Assembly: GCA_946482515.1 (NCBI GenBank)
Contig: CAMLRS010000001.1
Location: 186,001 to 250,000 of the forward strand
Direction of reading: 5' to 3'
Source: an uncultured Flavobacteriales bacterium
GTDB lineage: Bacteria > Bacteroidota > Bacteroidia > Flavobacteriales > Crocinitomicaceae
DNA length: 64,000 nt
Position numbers and translations under genes: made by a program. A model generated the notes under the pieces. It worked only from the letters and a program-made list of their open reading frames with translations, ran no database searches and was not told the origin of the DNA. The first letter of the stretch is position 1, and each line of letters starts with the position of its first letter. Positions 17,134 to 25,037 of this stretch are shown here, in pieces.

Positions 17134-17636
17134 ACCGCAATCTTTTATTCGATTTTTCCGTGAACAAGGAAAACAAGACCATTCATGTACAACGCGAATT
17201 TGCCGCCAACAAAGAGCTGGTGTGGAACGCCTGGACAACTCCCGAACTGCTCGACCAGTGGTGGGCGCCGAAACCGTATAAAACCGAAACCCAATCGATG
17301 GATTTCCGGGAAGGCGGCTTTTGGTTTTACGCAATGGTGAGTCCGGAAAATGAAAAACACTGGTGCCGATTTGACTATGAAACGATCAACATCCAGGAAA
17401 GCTATTCCGGTCAGGATGCTTTCTGTGATGAAACCGGCGCAATCAATGCCAATTTCCCGCGCATGACCTGGAACAATACGTTCAGCGAAGCGAATGACAG
17501 CACGAAGGTGGATGTATTAGTTTCGTTTGACGACCTCGCCGATCTTGAAAAAGTGATCGAAATGGGCTTCAAGGAAGGCTTCACAGCAGCTATGGGCAAC
17601 CTCGACGAATTGCTCGAACAACACGTGCTCAGCTAA
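17130..17636 (+). CDS. SRPBCC/AHSA1-domain protein
   Basis: The 168-residue protein has the START/SRPBCC helix-grip fold of the AHSA1 type: [51 protein letters not shown] and a C-terminal helix ([20 protein letters not shown]). Bacterial members are widespread beside ArsR regulators. The ligand is generally unknown, though a hydrophobic cavity for small molecules is typical. It overlaps the arsR-type gene by 4 bp and is followed after 11 bp by a DUF998 membrane protein, so these genes probably form one regulated unit. Confidence 0.9.
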   Translation: MNRNLLFDFSVNKENKTIHVQREFAANKELVWNAWTTPELLDQWWAPKPYKTETQSMDFREGGFWFYAMVSPENEKHWCRFDYETINIQESYSGQDAFCDETGAINANFPRMTWNNTFSEANDSTKVDVLVSFDDLADLEKVIEMGFKEGFTAAMGNLDELLEQHVLS

Positions 17637-17647
17637 AAACGATCGTT

Positions 17648-18295
17648 ATGGGAAGCCTTTCATTGCTTGCAACACTAACGATTATCAGCGGAGCACTTTC
17701 GTTGCTTTGCCTGCTCGCACTGCATTTCGTTAGCCCGGAATTTCATCCGGGCTGGCGAATGGTGAGCGAATACGCGCTGGGGAAACACAAACGGATGCTC
17801 ACTTTTTTCTTCACGTTCTGGTTTCTCAGCTCGGTACTGGTGGCTTGTATGCTCTGGCCCATCGTCACAACAAAATGGGCCACGTTTGGCGTCGTACTGA
17901 TCGTTATTTCCGGTATCGGCGCCCTGATGGGTGGACTGTTCGATGTGAAGCACAAACTGCACGGCCTTGCGTTCCTGCTCGGCGTTCCCACCCTGCCGGT
18001 TGGTGCATTGCTGGTTGCTTACAATCTGATCCAACAGGAAAGCTGGGCGATGTATCGCTCGCAGATCCTGCTTTCAACGCACGCTATCTGGATCAGCCTC
18101 ATTCTGTTGGCCGCAACGATGATGCTGATCTTTTCCGGGTTCAAAAAAGCAGGCATTGCCTGGGATGAAAATTCGGAAGCTCCCGAGCGATTACCCGACG
18201 GAGTTATCGGTATCAACGGCTACTTCAACCGGTTGCTGGTGATTTGCTACATAGGCTGGGCGATGGTGATGGCTGGCGTTTATTTATCTTTTTAA
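17648..18295 (+). CDS. DUF998-type integral membrane protein
   Basis: The 215-residue protein has about six hydrophobic helices, such as LLATLTIISGALSLLCLLAL, FFFTFWFLSSVLVACMLWPI and FGVVLIVISGIGALMGGLFD. The loop EFHPGWRMVSEYALGKHKR, together with this helix pattern, matches the DUF998 family, whose function is unknown. It lies 11 bp after the AHSA1 gene and 9 bp before the DUF4287 gene, inside the arsR-type operon, and should be in the inner membrane. Confidence 0.82.
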   Translation: MGSLSLLATLTIISGALSLLCLLALHFVSPEFHPGWRMVSEYALGKHKRMLTFFFTFWFLSSVLVACMLWPIVTTKWATFGVVLIVISGIGALMGGLFDVKHKLHGLAFLLGVPTLPVGALLVAYNLIQQESWAMYRSQILLSTHAIWISLILLAATMMLIFSGFKKAGIAWDENSEAPERLPDGVIGINGYFNRLLVICYIGWAMVMAGVYLSF

Positions 18296-18304
18296 AACAA
18301 ACAC

Positions 18305-18517
18305 ATGTCATTTAAAGCATACATCGACAACATCAAGGCGAAAACGGGCAAAAGTCCCGATGATTTCAAACAACTGGCCGAAGCAAAAGGCTTTTTCAAA
18401 AACGGTGCGCCAGTAGTAAAAGCAACGGAAATCACGAACTGGCTCAAGGAAGATTTTAACTTGGGCCACGGTCATGCCATGGCGATTTACGCGACGTTTA
18501 AGGGGAAGACGGAGTAA
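18305..18517 (+). CDS. DUF4287-domain protein, 70 aa
   Basis: The small soluble protein matches the DUF4287 pattern: YIDNIKAKTGKSPDDFKQLA, AEAKGFF, VVKATEITNWLKEDFNLGHGHAMAIYATFKG. In other bacteria this domain occurs alone or attached to DUF5655 or AHSA1-type proteins; its role is unknown. It is the last gene of the ArsR-controlled operon (9-bp gap from DUF998). No clean terminator follows directly; a repeat-rich stretch and a strong hairpin at 18671-18710 come next. Confidence 0.87.
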   Translation: MSFKAYIDNIKAKTGKSPDDFKQLAEAKGFFKNGAPVVKATEITNWLKEDFNLGHGHAMAIYATFKGKTE

Positions 18518-18528
18518 TGTTTTCACTC

Positions 18529-18683
18529 TCGAAACTCACGCTGCAAAGAAAAGCGCTGAGGACAGTGTGAGAGCGAGTTTTGGGGGACAAAAGAAAACGG
18601 AAATGATTTCGTTAGAAAACTGGCTTGATCCTGAACACAATTCCCACACTCACTATCGAAACTCACACTCAAAAGAAAAGCGC
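18529..18683. repeat. Diverged 28-nt direct repeat
   Basis: The 28-nt segments at 18529-18556 and 18656-18683 agree at 25 positions; both run from TCGAAACTCAC to AAAGAAAAGCGC. A partly inverted copy (gtgtgagagcgagtttt) lies between them. The second copy flows into the terminator hairpin. This gap contains no gene I can support. Confidence 0.75.
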
Positions 18684-18710
18684 GATTGAAAACAATCGCG
18701 CTTTTCTTTT
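18671..18710. terminator. Perfect 18-bp hairpin, probable bidirectional terminator
   Basis: AAAAGAAAAGCGCGATTG (18671-18688) and CAATCGCGCTTTTCTTTT (18693-18710) are perfect complements around an AAAA loop. With A-rich and T-rich ends it can serve both strands: the DUF4287 operon from the left and tRNA-Gln from the right. Confidence 0.85.
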
Positions 18711-18712
18711 GT

Positions 18713-18746
18713 TGATCCGCCTCAGGTGGACTCGAACCGGTTCGAG
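18713..18746 (-). other. tRNA-like 3' fragment
   Basis: On the minus strand the segment reads GGTTCGAGTCC followed by ACCTGAGGCGGATCA, which looks like a T-arm and acceptor end without the rest of a tRNA. The fragment merges into a 16-nt perfect palindrome, CTCGAACCGGTTCGAG (18731-18746). It may be a decayed tRNA or an old integration scar beside tRNA-Gln. It does not fold as a full tRNA. Confidence 0.35.
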
Positions 18747-18768
18747 CTCAGTCGAAATTCCGGAAAAC

Positions 18769-18798
18769 AAAAAAGCCTCATCTTTCGATGAAGCTTTT
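18769..18798 (-). terminator. Terminator of tRNA-Gln
   Basis: AAAAGC.TCATC (from 18771) pairs with GATGA.GCTTTT (to 18798) around a TTTC loop, with single-base bulges. On the minus strand it begins 2 nt after the tRNA 3' end and ends in T residues. Confidence 0.75.
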
Positions 18799-18799
18799 G

Positions 18800-18872
18800 T
18801 TGACCCACTAGGGCTCGAACCTAGACTCTTCTGAACCAAAATCAGACGTGTTGCCAGTTACACCATGGGTCA
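18800..18872 (-). tRNA. tRNA-Gln (anticodon UUG)
   Basis: On the minus strand the 73-nt sequence folds as a cloverleaf: acceptor TGACCCA/TGGGTCA plus discriminator A, D-arm GGTGTAACTGGCAACAC, anticodon stem TCTGA/TCAGA with loop TTTTGGT giving UUG, and T-arm CTAGG-TTCGAGC-CCTAG. CCA is not encoded. A consensus -7 box lies upstream and a hairpin terminator directly downstream. Confidence 0.95.
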
Positions 18873-18891
18873 ATTTGTCGCTAGACGGGTG

Positions 18892-18899
18892 CAAATATA
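18892..18899 (-). promoter_or_regulatory. -7 promoter element of tRNA-Gln
   Basis: On the minus strand this is TATATTTG, a full TAnnTTTG match, ending 20 nt before the tRNA. Between here and the next gene (18900-19180) I see no gene; short frames on both strands there look spurious. Confidence 0.6.
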
Positions 18900-19180
18900 C
18901 ACCTTTCCCTGAAAAAAGAAATCGATCGGAACAAAATTTCTAAAAAATGAGAATCGATTTTTCGACGAAAAACAAGTCCAGGCAACCAAATGCCCGTTAG
19001 GCAGGTTTTTACTATGCGCCGGCAATACGCAAGCAGGTCTTTCGTTTTCAAGGATTTTACCGCTGCGACAAACGAATCCAGGGCGAAAACCGTCTTGAAA
19101 GCTCACGAACCGATTCCCTTGGTTTTAATCCGCCTTTTAATGGCAAATATTTTTAATTTCGCAGTGAAACATTGACTAAC

Positions 19181-22100
19181 ATGCAATACAACAAACTCAA
19201 CAACCTGGTTGGATGGGCGGTTTTCCTGATCGCCACTGCCGTTTATTTCATGACGATCGAAGATACTTCCAGTTTGTGGGACTGTGGCGAGTATATTACA
19301 GCGGCTTATAAGCTTGAAGTTGGTCACCCTCCGGGCGCACCGCTCTTCATGGTGCTCGGACGCTTGTTCTCCTTCTTCGCCGATCCGGAGCATGTTGCCA
19401 TGTGGATTAACCGACTTTCTGCGCTCAGCAGCTCGTTCACGATCCTGTTCATGTTCTGGTCCATCACCATGCTGGGCAAGAAGATCGTTCAGCGCGACAA
19501 ACGCGAGTGGTCGTTCGCCGATCAGGTGGCTGTACTGGGCAGCGGAGTTGTTGGAGCACTGGCTTACACCTTCTCTGATTCCTTCTGGTTCTCCGCTGTT
19601 GAGGGGGAAGTTTACGCCATGTCGTCTTTGTTTACCGCAGCTATCTTCTGGGCTATCCTGAAATGGGATGAGGAAATGATGGCCATCAAGCACAAGGAAC
19701 TGGATCCGGACCGCAGCCCGATGCGCTGGATCGTCCTCATTATGTTCCTGCTTGGACTCGCGATCGGAGTTCACTTACTCGGTCTCCTCGTGATCCCGGC
19801 ACTCGTTTACCTGATTTACTTCAACTACTGGGATAAAACCAATTTCAAAGGATTCTTCATTACCGGTTTGATTGCCGTTGTCCTGCTTGGTTTCATCCAG
19901 GAAGGCGTTATCCCGGGAACAGTAGCCCTGGCTTCCAGCTTCGAAGTAGGCTTTGTGAATTCACTGGGCTTACCTTTCTACTCCGGTACGATTTTCTTCC
20001 TCCTGCTGATCATTGCCGGTTTCGTTTACGGATTACGTTACGCCAACCGCAAAAACAAGCCTGTACTGAGCACCGGACTCTGGAGCCTTATCGTATTGCT
20101 GATCGGCTACGGATCGTTTGCCGTGATCGTCATCCGTTCCAATGCGAACACACCACTCGATGAGAACGACCCTGAAAACCTTGTAACACTTCACTCCTAC
20201 CTGAAACGTGATCAGTACGGAAGCGCACCTTTGCTCTACGGTCCTTACTGGAACTCCAAGCCAGCTGAAGAAGGCTTCGGCGACCTCGCGCCGTTCTACC
20301 TGCGTCGTTTTGTAGTAGAACGTGGAGGTGTTGATCTCAAAGGCTTCAAAGCGGAGAAAGATGCCCAGGCTTACGCTAAATCATTGGGTTCAGGTTATGA
20401 AGTCGTAGAAAAATACTTCGTTTCCAACGAAAACATTCGTATCGGACAGGTTCCACGTTACGAGCAGAACACCTTCCTGCCCCGTATGTACTGGAGTGCC
20501 GAGCCGAATAAAATTGCCAAATACAAACAATGGTCAGGCTATACAGACGAGCGTGGCGAAGGTGCCGACGGTATGCGTTTGCCAACTTTCGGTGAGAACA
20601 TGACCTATATGTTCCAATACCAGATGAACTGGATGTACTGGCGTTACTTCATGTGGAACTTTTCCGGTCGTCAGAATGACATCCGCGGACACGGCGACGA
20701 TATGCGTGGAAACTGGATTTCCGGTATCAATTTCGTTGACAACGGCCGATTGGGCAACCAGGAAAACCTGCCGCAATACACTGCCGACAACCATTCACAC
20801 AATAAATTCTTCTTCCTGCCATTGGTATTGGGTCTGATCGGAATGCTGTTCCACTTCTACCGCAAGCCGAAAGACGCTTTCATCGTCTTACTGACCTTCC
20901 TCTTTACAGGAGTCGCGATCATCATTTACCTGAACCAGAAACCGCTGGAGCCACGTGAGCGTGACTACGCATTCGCCGCTTCGTTCTACGCCTTTGCGAT
21001 GTGGATCGGTATCGGGGTGCTGGCGCTTTATGAAGCTTACAAGAATTTCGGAAAAGAAGAATGGCGCCTCTTCGGAATTACCGGAGGAGCCGGTGCCGTG
21101 ATCTTCCTGGTGATGGGCGTTAACACGTTCAAATCCTGGCTGGTGATCTTCGTACTGGCCGCTCTCCTGCTCGGAATCATGTATGGATTGCGAAAAGTGA
21201 TCAAAAACCAGGCAGCGGGAGCCGGATTTGCCACGATCATTGCCTTAATTGTACCGTTCCTGATGGCCCAGCAAGGCTGGGACGACCACGATCGCAGCGG
21301 CAAAACATCCGCACGCGACCTGGCACACAATTACCTGATGTCGTGCGCAAAAAACAGTATCCTCTTTACAGCCGGTGACAACGATACCTTCCCGCTCTGG
21401 TACTACCAGGAAGTCGAAGGCAAGCGCACCGACGTCCGCGTATGTAACCTGAGTCTCATGCAGACCGATTGGTATACCGAGCAGATGAGGATGAAAGCGT
21501 ACGATTCCGATCCGCTTCCAATCACGTTCCGCGAAGACCAGATCCTGGCAGGTGCCGGAAACACCGAGCAAATCTTCTTTGCAAGCCTGCTCAACCTGTC
21601 GCACAGCGGTATCAAGCGCGATGCACTGGCGAAAGCTTTCGACCTCAAGGTGAAGTACAACAAAGCAGCATTTGCACAATCCTATACACAATTCCGCGAC
21701 GGAACAGCAGCTATGATCGCCTCACTGAAAGGTGTGGATGCTTCAACAACATCCCGTCTGGAAGCTATTAAAGCGAAATTCCGCATCGGCGCCGACTCAG
21801 CTACCTACTCTGTAGTGGAAGACATGAGCAACGCGATCGGTGAAATATTCTCCGGCTACAGCAACCGTTTGATCGAAGGCGACCAGAAAGCGCTCGAGCA
21901 AATGCAGCAGCTGGCTGAAGGCTGGGAACAGCCATGGGATTACCTGCCGCTGAAAGAAGCAATGGCTTTCGTGAAAGACGATGCGAACATGATCGAAAAC
22001 AACGGTCGTCAGCTGCGCGTATTCCCTTCACGCGGGTTCATCCTTCCGATCGACGCAGCGAACGCTGTGAAATCAGGAATCATCGATGCCAAAGACCAAG

Positions 22101-23284
22101 CGAAGTGTGAAAAAGAAATCCGCTTTACATTCGACGGAAACGGCCTGATGAAAGAGCAGATCATGATGCTCGACCTCATCGCCAATAACGACTGGAAACG
22201 TGCTATCTACTATTCCAGCCCGGCAAACCAGGAAGTGGCCATGTCCATTCTGCAAACCGGTCACCTCCGTCAAAACGGTATGGCCTGGGAGCTTTCTCCT
22301 GTTCGTTCCCGCGAGCTGATCAACGACGAGCGCATGTACCACCACCTGATGGAAGTGTACACCTTCGGTGACATGAAAAATCCGGATGTACTCACAGACA
22401 ACTATGCACGCGACCAGACAGGTCAGATGCGCGCACAATTCATGCAGCTGGCACAATACTACGTTGAGAAAGCAGAGGAAGAAGCAAGCCGTAAGACCAG
22501 CTTTACTTCTCAGATTGCACCGATTCGTGCTTCCGGCAACGCCCGTCTGGCAGATTCACTCGAGCAAACCCTTGTAGGTGCAGACGAGCGCATCAAGCTG
22601 TACAATCAGCGCGCAATCAACCTCGTGAAGCATTCCCTGGAAGTCATGCCACTGGAAAACGTCATCGATTACGGTGAGCCGGTAGCATCCAAGAATACGA
22701 TCAAGGATAAAGACGGCGGTGAACACGCGGTTTACCAGGACGGTGTACTGCACACTTATGTAGGAATCCTCTTCCGTGCAGGTGATAAAGCTGCTGCTGA
22801 AAAACTCGGTATGCAGGTAGCCGATCAGCTGGAAAGCATCATCCTTTTCTTCACCAACAGCGATCCGGTGGTAGCTGCCGACAACATCGGCGACATTGCC
22901 AGCGCAACGAGCAACTACATCATCCTGTTCAAGTTTGCCAACGATCCGCAGATCGGTAATCCTTCCGGGAAACTGGCAACGCGCACAGCGAAAATGCTCA
23001 ATGAGCTCTACGGAACGACTTACAGGAATATGTGCAACGAGCTGAAGGAGAAAGCTGTTAATGACGGCGAATCACTGCGTCGCGGTCCGGAAATGGGCTA
23101 TTACGCTTCCCGATTCGTCGACCTGCAGGGCATGATCGACGCCATTGGTATCGAAGCAGGGCTGATCGACGCACCAGCTGGCCAGGCACCACCGCAACAA
23201 GGAAACCTGCCGCAATTGCCGGAAGCATTACCTGCTGAAGAAACATCGCTGGTAGCTGCCGACAGCAACGCGCCGAACGAATAG
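19181..23284 (+). CDS. DUF2723 membrane protein (TMEM260-like, putative protein O-mannosyltransferase)
   Basis: The 1367-residue protein starts at the ATG at 19181; a TTG three codons earlier is less likely. The N-terminal third is polytopic and carries the DUF2723 signature in its first external loop (EDTSSLWDCGEYITAA, YKLEVGHPPGAPLF), the GT-C-like arrangement with acidic residues after helix 1. Further helices lie between about residues 550 and 690, and the rest is soluble, probably periplasmic (YLMSCAKNSILFTAGDNDTF, then helical repeats). Human TMEM260 of this family is a protein O-mannosyltransferase (GT117), so a role in glycosylating exported proteins is plausible but unproven. The deacetylase gene follows after 2 bp. 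Confidence 0.85.
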   Translation: MQYNKLNNLVGWAVFLIATAVYFMTIEDTSSLWDCGEYITAAYKLEVGHPPGAPLFMVLGRLFSFFADPEHVAMWINRLSALSSSFTILFMFWSITMLGKKIVQRDKREWSFADQVAVLGSGVVGALAYTFSDSFWFSAVEGEVYAMSSLFTAAIFWAILKWDEEMMAIKHKELDPDRSPMRWIVLIMFLLGLAIGVHLLGLLVIPALVYLIYFNYWDKTNFKGFFITGLIAVVLLGFIQEGVIPGTVALASSFEVGFVNSLGLPFYSGTIFFLLLIIAGFVYGLRYANRKNKPVLSTGLWSLIVLLIGYGSFAVIVIRSNANTPLDENDPENLVTLHSYLKRDQYGSAPLLYGPYWNSKPAEEGFGDLAPFYLRRFVVERGGVDLKGFKAEKDAQAYAKSLGSGYEVVEKYFVSNENIRIGQVPRYEQNTFLPRMYWSAEPNKIAKYKQWSGYTDERGEGADGMRLPTFGENMTYMFQYQMNWMYWRYFMWNFSGRQNDIRGHGDDMRGNWISGINFVDNGRLGNQENLPQYTADNHSHNKFFFLPLVLGLIGMLFHFYRKPKDAFIVLLTFLFTGVAIIIYLNQKPLEPRERDYAFAASFYAFAMWIGIGVLALYEAYKNFGKEEWRLFGITGGAGAVIFLVMGVNTFKSWLVIFVLAALLLGIMYGLRKVIKNQAAGAGFATIIALIVPFLMAQQGWDDHDRSGKTSARDLAHNYLMSCAKNSILFTAGDNDTFPLWYYQEVEGKRTDVRVCNLSLMQTDWYTEQMRMKAYDSDPLPITFREDQILAGAGNTEQIFFASLLNLSHSGIKRDALAKAFDLKVKYNKAAFAQSYTQFRDGTAAMIASLKGVDASTTSRLEAIKAKFRIGADSATYSVVEDMSNAIGEIFSGYSNRLIEGDQKALEQMQQLAEGWEQPWDYLPLKEAMAFVKDDANMIENNGRQLRVFPSRGFILPIDAANAVKSGIIDAKDQAKCEKEIRFTFDGNGLMKEQIMMLDLIANNDWKRAIYYSSPANQEVAMSILQTGHLRQNGMAWELSPVRSRELINDERMYHHLMEVYTFGDMKNPDVLTDNYARDQTGQMRAQFMQLAQYYVEKAEEEASRKTSFTSQIAPIRASGNARLADSLEQTLVGADERIKLYNQRAINLVKHSLEVMPLENVIDYGEPVASKNTIKDKDGGEHAVYQDGVLHTYVGILFRAGDKAAAEKLGMQVADQLESIILFFTNSDPVVAADNIGDIASATSNYIILFKFANDPQIGNPSGKLATRTAKMLNELYGTTYRNMCNELKEKAVNDGESLRRGPEMGYYASRFVDLQGMIDAIGIEAGLIDAPAGQAPPQQGNLPQLPEALPAEETSLVAADSNAPNE

Positions 23285-23286
23285 AA

Positions 23287-23901
23287 ATGATCCATTTATA
23301 CAGGCCTCCACGCTGGATCGGGTGGTTTTACCGCTCATGCACGTGGAGGCTTACTGTTTCCGGACCTACCGTTTTTCTCACCTTCGATGACGGCCCGCAT
23401 CCGGATATTACCCCTTTCGTACTGGAAGAGCTGGCGAAACGCAACATGAAAGCCACGTTCTTCTGTGTAGGCGAAAACCTCGTGCGCTATCCGGAGATCC
23501 GTGACCAGATCCTGGCTGCCGGACATGCAATCGGGAACCACACCATGCGGCATACCAACGGCACCAAGGTCAGCGACGCCGATTATTTTGCCTCTGTCGA
23601 CGATTTTGATCGCGTATTCCCTACTACACTATTCCGGCCGCCTTATGGAAAGATCCGGCCCTCGCAGCTGAAGGAACTGAAACAGCGCTTTACAATCGTC
23701 ATGTGGTCGTGGCTTTCCTACGATTTCGATACGACTGTACCTGTGGAAGAAATCCTGCGCAAAAGCACCACTGTTCGACCAGGCGATATTCTTGTACTGC
23801 ACGACAATCCCAAGATCACAGAACGCATGCATGAGCTGCTGCCGAAGCTGCTCGATCAGTTAGAAGAAAAAGGACTGGTGTCTGCGGCTATTCCGCTTTG
23901 A
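23287..23901 (+). CDS. Polysaccharide deacetylase (NodB/CE4 family)
   Basis: The 204-residue protein is a minimal NodB-homology domain. It shows motif 1 TFDDGPHPD (D34, D35), motif 2 GNHTMRHT with the metal-binding H85 and H89, motif 3 RPPYGK, and motif 5 LVLHDNP with H172. Such enzymes remove N-acetyl groups from chitin-like or peptidoglycan sugars. No signal peptide is evident, although the first ~25 residues are aromatic (WIGWFYRSCTW) and could associate with a membrane. It is translationally close to the DUF2723 gene (2-bp gap). Its 3' end overlaps the convergent DUF2480 gene by 14 bp. Confidence 0.9.
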   Translation: MIHLYRPPRWIGWFYRSCTWRLTVSGPTVFLTFDDGPHPDITPFVLEELAKRNMKATFFCVGENLVRYPEIRDQILAAGHAIGNHTMRHTNGTKVSDADYFASVDDFDRVFPTTLFRPPYGKIRPSQLKELKQRFTIVMWSWLSYDFDTTVPVEEILRKSTTVRPGDILVLHDNPKITERMHELLPKLLDQLEEKGLVSAAIPL

Positions 23902-24418
23902 CTTTCGGGCGCTTGAAGATTGGAACCGTTGAACACGGCTCGCCGTACATCACTGAAGCACAAACCGGCTGAATCTGCTCGAGGAACAACGACATAATTG
24001 CTTCCGGATTCGGAATATCGGAACAGCCTTTCACGATCAGCTTGCCATCACGGAACTGCTCCAGGTCCAATGAACGGATGGTAGCCGTCATAGCTGCCTG
24101 TCGGGCATCGTTGCGATCGCCAATAGTAATCGACGCCGCTTTACCGATCAACTTGGAAGAAACAATCATGTAAGCCCAGGAAGGCAGGATGGCTTCGACC
24201 GAACAAAACAGGTACACGTGCTTGCCTTCATATTCGTTCCAATCGTGTTCAGCCAGGAACACACGAAAATCCTTTTCTTTCAGGATCAGCTCATTCCACA
24301 ATCGGGGAGCGAAATCGAAAGGTACTAATGAAGCTTCATCGGGGCGGTAATCTGCCAGGTCGATGGCCATGAGCCCGCTGTTCTGAATACGGTTTACTAT
24401 TTCTTCCATTGGAAGCAT
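23888..24418 (-). CDS. DUF2480 family protein
   Basis: The 176-residue soluble protein matches the Bacteroidota-specific DUF2480 family: EEIVNRIQNSGLMAIDL, FDFAPRLWNELILKEKDFR, NEYEGKHVYLFCSVEAILP, WAYMIVSSKL and VKGCSDIPNPEAIMSLF. The function is unknown. The start may be M1 or M4 (24409). The gene is monocistronic and converges on the deacetylase gene with a 14-bp overlap, so each gene must end transcription inside the other. Confidence 0.85.
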   Translation of the reverse strand: MLPMEEIVNRIQNSGLMAIDLADYRPDEASLVPFDFAPRLWNELILKEKDFRVFLAEHDWNEYEGKHVYLFCSVEAILPSWAYMIVSSKLIGKAASITIGDRNDARQAAMTATIRSLDLEQFRDGKLIVKGCSDIPNPEAIMSLFLEQIQPVCASVMYGEPCSTVPIFKRPKVKAE

Positions 24419-24637
24419 AAAGTTACAAAGAAATGTCCGCTATCATCTACCTGGAAATCCATTTCTTATCCAGGAAATTAAACACGGAATGTTTGTTTTT
24501 TAACCAACTGACTCGGCTTAACTGTTTAGTAACCCAAGTTTTAACGAAATTTTTCGTCAGTTCCGATAAAAAGGTGTATTGACCCGCTCCAGTAAACTTT
24601 TGATACATCTAACTTAGTTGCCGCTAAACTATTTAAC

Positions 24638-25024
24638 ATGAAAAAACTATTACTGCTGTTTTTCATGCTTTCCTTTTATGGGTTGAATTATGCCCAGGAA
24701 GATCCGCAAAGCATACATTCCGGCATCCTTTATTCAACCGCAAACGGCGAAGAGGTCAATATGATCAAGCTGCATTGCGATCTCGTACAACAACTGCAGT
24801 ATCAAGGTATTATCCTGAAAGAGCTCGAGAAGTACGACGACTTCGTTAAGCTCGTGCGCTTTGATGAGGCCAATGCCAAAATCTACATTCGCTACACCGA
24901 TGATCTCGATCCCAACATGCTGCTGGGCATCCTGGACCGCATCAACATTACCGCCTATTATCAAAATGAAACCGGTGATGCCGTTTACCACGTAAAAACC
25001 GGCAACGAGCAGTACCGTCGCTAA
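24638..25024 (+). CDS. Small secreted protein, 128 aa
   Basis: A signal peptide (MKKLLLLFFMLSFYGLNYAQ) precedes about 108 residues of mixed alpha/beta character (IKLHCDLVQQLQYQGIILKE, EANAKIYIRYTDDLDP, MLLGILDRINITAYYQNE). The order resembles a ferredoxin-like fold, but the similarity is only impressionistic. I do not recognise the family. The large T9SS protein gene starts 13 bp downstream, so the two are probably co-transcribed. The 220-bp gap upstream holds only AT-rich sequence. Confidence 0.72.
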   Translation: MKKLLLLFFMLSFYGLNYAQEDPQSIHSGILYSTANGEEVNMIKLHCDLVQQLQYQGIILKELEKYDDFVKLVRFDEANAKIYIRYTDDLDPNMLLGILDRINITAYYQNETGDAVYHVKTGNEQYRR

Positions 25025-25037
25025 ACTATCCTCCCTC

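Noticed and set aside
18870..19175. Small frames on both strands between tRNA-Gln and the DUF2723 gene
   Set aside because: They overlap each other and the tRNA promoter, and neither has a credible protein composition.
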